Shown here piece after piece: positions 61,830 to 64,000 of a stretch of 64,000 nt of DNA. The notes below the pieces were generated by a model. The model searched no databases. It was not told where the DNA came from and was given only the letters and a program-made list of their open reading frames with translations. A program made the position numbers and the translations under genes. Where the stretch lies: NCBI GenBank assembly GCA_029202545.1, contig CP119311.1, positions 2,232,001 through 2,296,000 of the forward strand, read 5' to 3'. Each line of letters starts with the position of its first letter. Within the stretch, counting starts at the first letter, position 1. This DNA is from Candidatus Pseudobacter hemicellulosilyticus (GTDB taxonomy: Bacteria > Bacteroidota > Bacteroidia > Chitinophagales > Chitinophagaceae).

Positions 61830-62920
61830 ATTGCTGGGGCAAAGATGCAATAATAAATGAACATCCAGATATCCAGCAGCCACCACCAGGCAAAAAGGTC
61901 TTTTTCATTGAGCTTTTGCATGGTTTTATAATAGATAAATGCCTGGGAGGCGGCGCGCAGGACAAAAATGCCGAGGGCAAAGCGCCAGTCGAACCAGACC
62001 AGGCTGACCACAAACAGCGGGTAAAAAAGCAGGTGGGTCATGGAATACAGGCCCAGCAGGAATTTGTGTTTGGGCTTATAGAATTTGCCGGTAGTGAAAT
62101 GGCGGTTCTTCTGCCGGATCCAGGCGCCGAATGTTTTCTTGGGTTCCGAGAGGGTGAAGGCTTCCGGATCAATCATGATGGCCGTATTGGTGGCAGTAGC
62201 CACCCGGTTGATAAAGAGGTCGTCATCCCCGCTCTGGACGTGGTTGATGGACGAGAACCCTTTATTGCGGAAAAATAATCCCTTCTTATAGGAGAGGTTG
62301 CGGCCTACGCCCATATAGGGCATACCGGCCAGGGCGAAAGAGAGGTATTGAAGGGCTGTGTTGAAAGTTTCAAAGCGGATCAGCTTATTGAGCAGTCCGG
62401 GCTTTTTGTTATAGGCGCCATAACCAAGAACGATCTCAGTCTGGTCATAATAGGCGTCCTGCATTTTCTGCATCCAGAACTCCGAAGCGGGCACGCAGTC
62501 TGCGTCTGTGAGCAGGATGATCTCATGTTTGGCTTCTTTGATACCAATGGAGAGTGGGTATTTTTTGCCGGGGATGCCTTTGGCTTCCTGGGTGAGGTTA
62601 ACGATCTGCAGGCTTTTGAAAGTTTTGCGGAACTCTTCCAGCAGGTAACGCGTTTCATCCTGGCTGTTATGGTTGACCACAATCAGTTCATGGGAGCTGG
62701 GATAGGTCTGCACCAGCACACCGGGCAGGTTACGGGCCAGGTTGCCGGCTTCATCACGGGCACAGACGATCACGCTGACGGGATGCTGCTGTGATTTTTC
62801 CTTTTGGGAAGGGGTATAAAAAGCCAATTTTTGAAAAAGCGTCCACAGATACAATAGCTGTATCAGGGCCACCAGGCAAAACACACAAAACAATATCGTC
62901 CAGATAGTCAATACCGGCAT
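61799..62920 (-). CDS. Membrane-bound family 2 glycosyltransferase
   Basis: 373 residues. An N-terminal transmembrane helix (about 6-28) precedes the GT-A domain: SVIVCARDEAGNL, then VVNHNSQDET, LLTDADCVP (DxD-like) and GDDDLFINR; RQKNRHF stands in for the QxxRW motif of processive enzymes. Two to three transmembrane helices close the chain (about 295-365). Substrate unknown; envelope polysaccharide or lipid glycosylation is likely. Confidence 0.9.
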   Translation of the reverse strand: MPVLTIWTILFCVFCLVALIQLLYLWTLFQKLAFYTPSQKEKSQQHPVSVIVCARDEAGNLARNLPGVLVQTYPSSHELIVVNHNSQDETRYLLEEFRKTFKSLQIVNLTQEAKGIPGKKYPLSIGIKEAKHEIILLTDADCVPASEFWMQKMQDAYYDQTEIVLGYGAYNKKPGLLNKLIRFETFNTALQYLSFALAGMPYMGVGRNLSYKKGLFFRNKGFSSINHVQSGDDDLFINRVATATNTAIMIDPEAFTLSEPKKTFGAWIRQKNRHFTTGKFYKPKHKFLLGLYSMTHLLFYPLFVVSLVWFDWRFALGIFVLRAASQAFIYYKTMQKLNEKDLFAWWWLLDIWMFIYYCIFAPAIWKKPKKNWA

Positions 62921-63008
62921 AGCTGCATTTTAGGGTCAAAGGCCAACACAAATAAGGTACGAAATTACGCGGGAAGAGGTGATAACGCCAAGGAATGATT
63001 TCACAGGT

Positions 63009-63038
63009 GTTGAAAAGTTTCAGTTTCACGTATCTTGC
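63009..63038 (+). promoter_or_regulatory. Promoter of tgt
   Basis: GTTG at 63009-63012 and TATCTTGC at 63031-63038 are separated by 18 bp, close to the Bacteroidota TTTG-19-TAnnTTTG layout. The ATG follows at 63058. Confidence 0.45.
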
Positions 63039-63057
63039 AGCCCGATTCTAATTCATT

Positions 63058-64000
63058 ATGGCATCCTTACAGTTCGAGTTAGCCGTTACAGATACCCGGT
63101 CCAAGGCCAGGGCAGGAAGGATCACTACTGACCATGGTGAGATCCTGACACCCATTTTTATGCCTGTAGGCACGGCCGGCAGTGTGAAAGCCGTATCCCA
63201 GCAGCAGTTGAAGGAGGACGTGCAGGCGCAGATCATCCTGGGCAATACCTATCACCTGTACCTGCGGCCGGGGCTGGAAGTCCTGGAGGGCGCTGGCGGT
63301 CTGCACAAATTCAATGGCTGGGACCGGCCCATCCTGACGGATAGCGGCGGGTACCAGGTCTTTTCGCTGGCTGCCAGTCGCAAGATCACGGAAGAAGGCG
63401 TAGTGTTCCAGTCGCACATAGACGGATCCAGGCATTTGTTCACACCGGAGAACGTGATGGATATCCAGCGCACTATTGGCGGGGATATCATTATGGCCTT
63501 TGACGAGTGTCCGCCCTATCCCAGTGAATACAAATATGCGAAAGACTCCATGCACCTTACGCATCGCTGGCTGGACCGCTGTTTTGAGCGTTTTAACAGT
63601 ACACCTGACAAATACGGGTATACGCAAAATCTCTTTCCCATTGTGCAGGGCAGCACCTATGCTGATCTGCGCAAAGCTTCCTGCGAGTACATTGCTTCCA
63701 AAAATGCGGTGGGCAATGCTATCGGTGGCCTCAGTGTGGGAGAGCCGGATGATATGATGTATGAGTTCTGCGGACTCTGCTGCGATACACTGCCGGCGGA
63801 CAAGCCCCGTTACCTTATGGGCGTGGGGACACCCTGGAACCTGCTGGAGTGCATTGCGCTGGGCGTGGATATGTTTGATTGTGTAATGCCTACGCGGAAT
63901 GGCCGTAATGCCATGCTGTTCACCAGTCATGGTGTGATCAATATCGACAATAAAAAATGGGAGAAAGATTATTCGCCGCTGGATGATGGTATTGGCCCTG
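63058..64000 (+). CDS. tgt: tRNA-guanine(34) transglycosylase, partial
   Basis: The first 314 residues are present; the gene runs off the right edge. It exchanges guanine 34 for preQ1 in queuosine-type tRNAs. TPIFMPVGTAGSVKAV is the family start, DSGGYQVFSL holds the first catalytic Asp, AFDECPPYP and GGLSVGEP bind the base, and FDCVMPTRNGRNA contains the nucleophile Asp. The C-terminal zinc site lies outside the window. Confidence 0.96.
   Translation, partial: MASLQFELAVTDTRSKARAGRITTDHGEILTPIFMPVGTAGSVKAVSQQQLKEDVQAQIILGNTYHLYLRPGLEVLEGAGGLHKFNGWDRPILTDSGGYQVFSLAASRKITEEGVVFQSHIDGSRHLFTPENVMDIQRTIGGDIIMAFDECPPYPSEYKYAKDSMHLTHRWLDRCFERFNSTPDKYGYTQNLFPIVQGSTYADLRKASCEYIASKNAVGNAIGGLSVGEPDDMMYEFCGLCCDTLPADKPRYLMGVGTPWNLLECIALGVDMFDCVMPTRNGRNAMLFTSHGVINIDNKKWEKDYSPLDDGIGP

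Overview
The window reads as chromosome of a Bacteroidota bacterium, most likely family Chitinophagaceae (inference). Reasons seen in the sequence: promoter-like boxes of the TAnnTTTG type, type IX secretion signals and a PorP/SprF protein next to two giant PKD-repeat proteins, a GbsR/MarR regulator, a DUF5723 barrel, an MG2/TonB-plug protein, and TPR-coiled-coil-LuxR regulators. No tRNA, rRNA, insertion sequence, prophage or CRISPR array was seen. Both ends cut genes: a metzincin-like protease (left, minus strand) and tgt (right, plus strand).

Layout. 1-7 kb: secreted metalloprotease with a small secreted partner, CoA-binding protein, a 0.4-kb composite tandem repeat, an epimerase, a GbsR regulator with a membrane protein, a DUF5723 barrel and an FAD oxidoreductase. 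7.3-13.4 kb: housekeeping genes for pyruvate dehydrogenase E2, DnaX (with a nine-A slippage candidate), an RlmI-like methyltransferase and a peroxiredoxin. 13.4-23.9 kb: type IX secretion cluster of two giant PKD adhesin-like proteins followed by a PorP/SprF protein. 24-28.7 kb: M32 carboxypeptidase, an MG2/TonB-plug protein and an unknown anchored protein.

28.8-37.2 kb is the most interesting stretch. Three small genes encode peptides with 21-residue leaders of one pattern, each ending in Asn-Gly-Gly. Convergent to them lies an operon for an HlyD-type adaptor, a C39-peptidase ABC transporter and an XRE regulator. I read this as a double-glycine peptide export system. The first and third peptide genes share a 16-bp upstream element inside a longer conserved layout, and a probable orphan structured RNA lies behind the transporter operon with the same 14-bp promoter-like sequence as peptide gene 1. 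A second tandem repeat array, with the same TTGGTTCGTCCCAAA-like core as the array at 2 kb, lies between the peptides and the transporter.

37.3-42.8 kb: Nif3-like protein with its C4 zinc-ribbon neighbour, a TPR protein, recN and a small membrane protein. 42.8-46.1 kb: AT-rich insert-like segment with a perfect 63-bp palindrome and two adjacent P-loop ATPases of STAND/ATPase_2 type, abutting fabI; a possible undescribed two-gene defence or stress module. 46.1-64 kb: housekeeping genes (fabI, LolD-like ATPases, deoxynucleoside kinase, trpS, gatC, cobalamin adenosyltransferase, pckA, aminopeptidase P, pssA, purS, rsmI, M1 peptidase, rsmG, glycosyltransferase, tgt) and a NarL-type response regulator flanked on both sides by copies of one inverted-repeat sequence.
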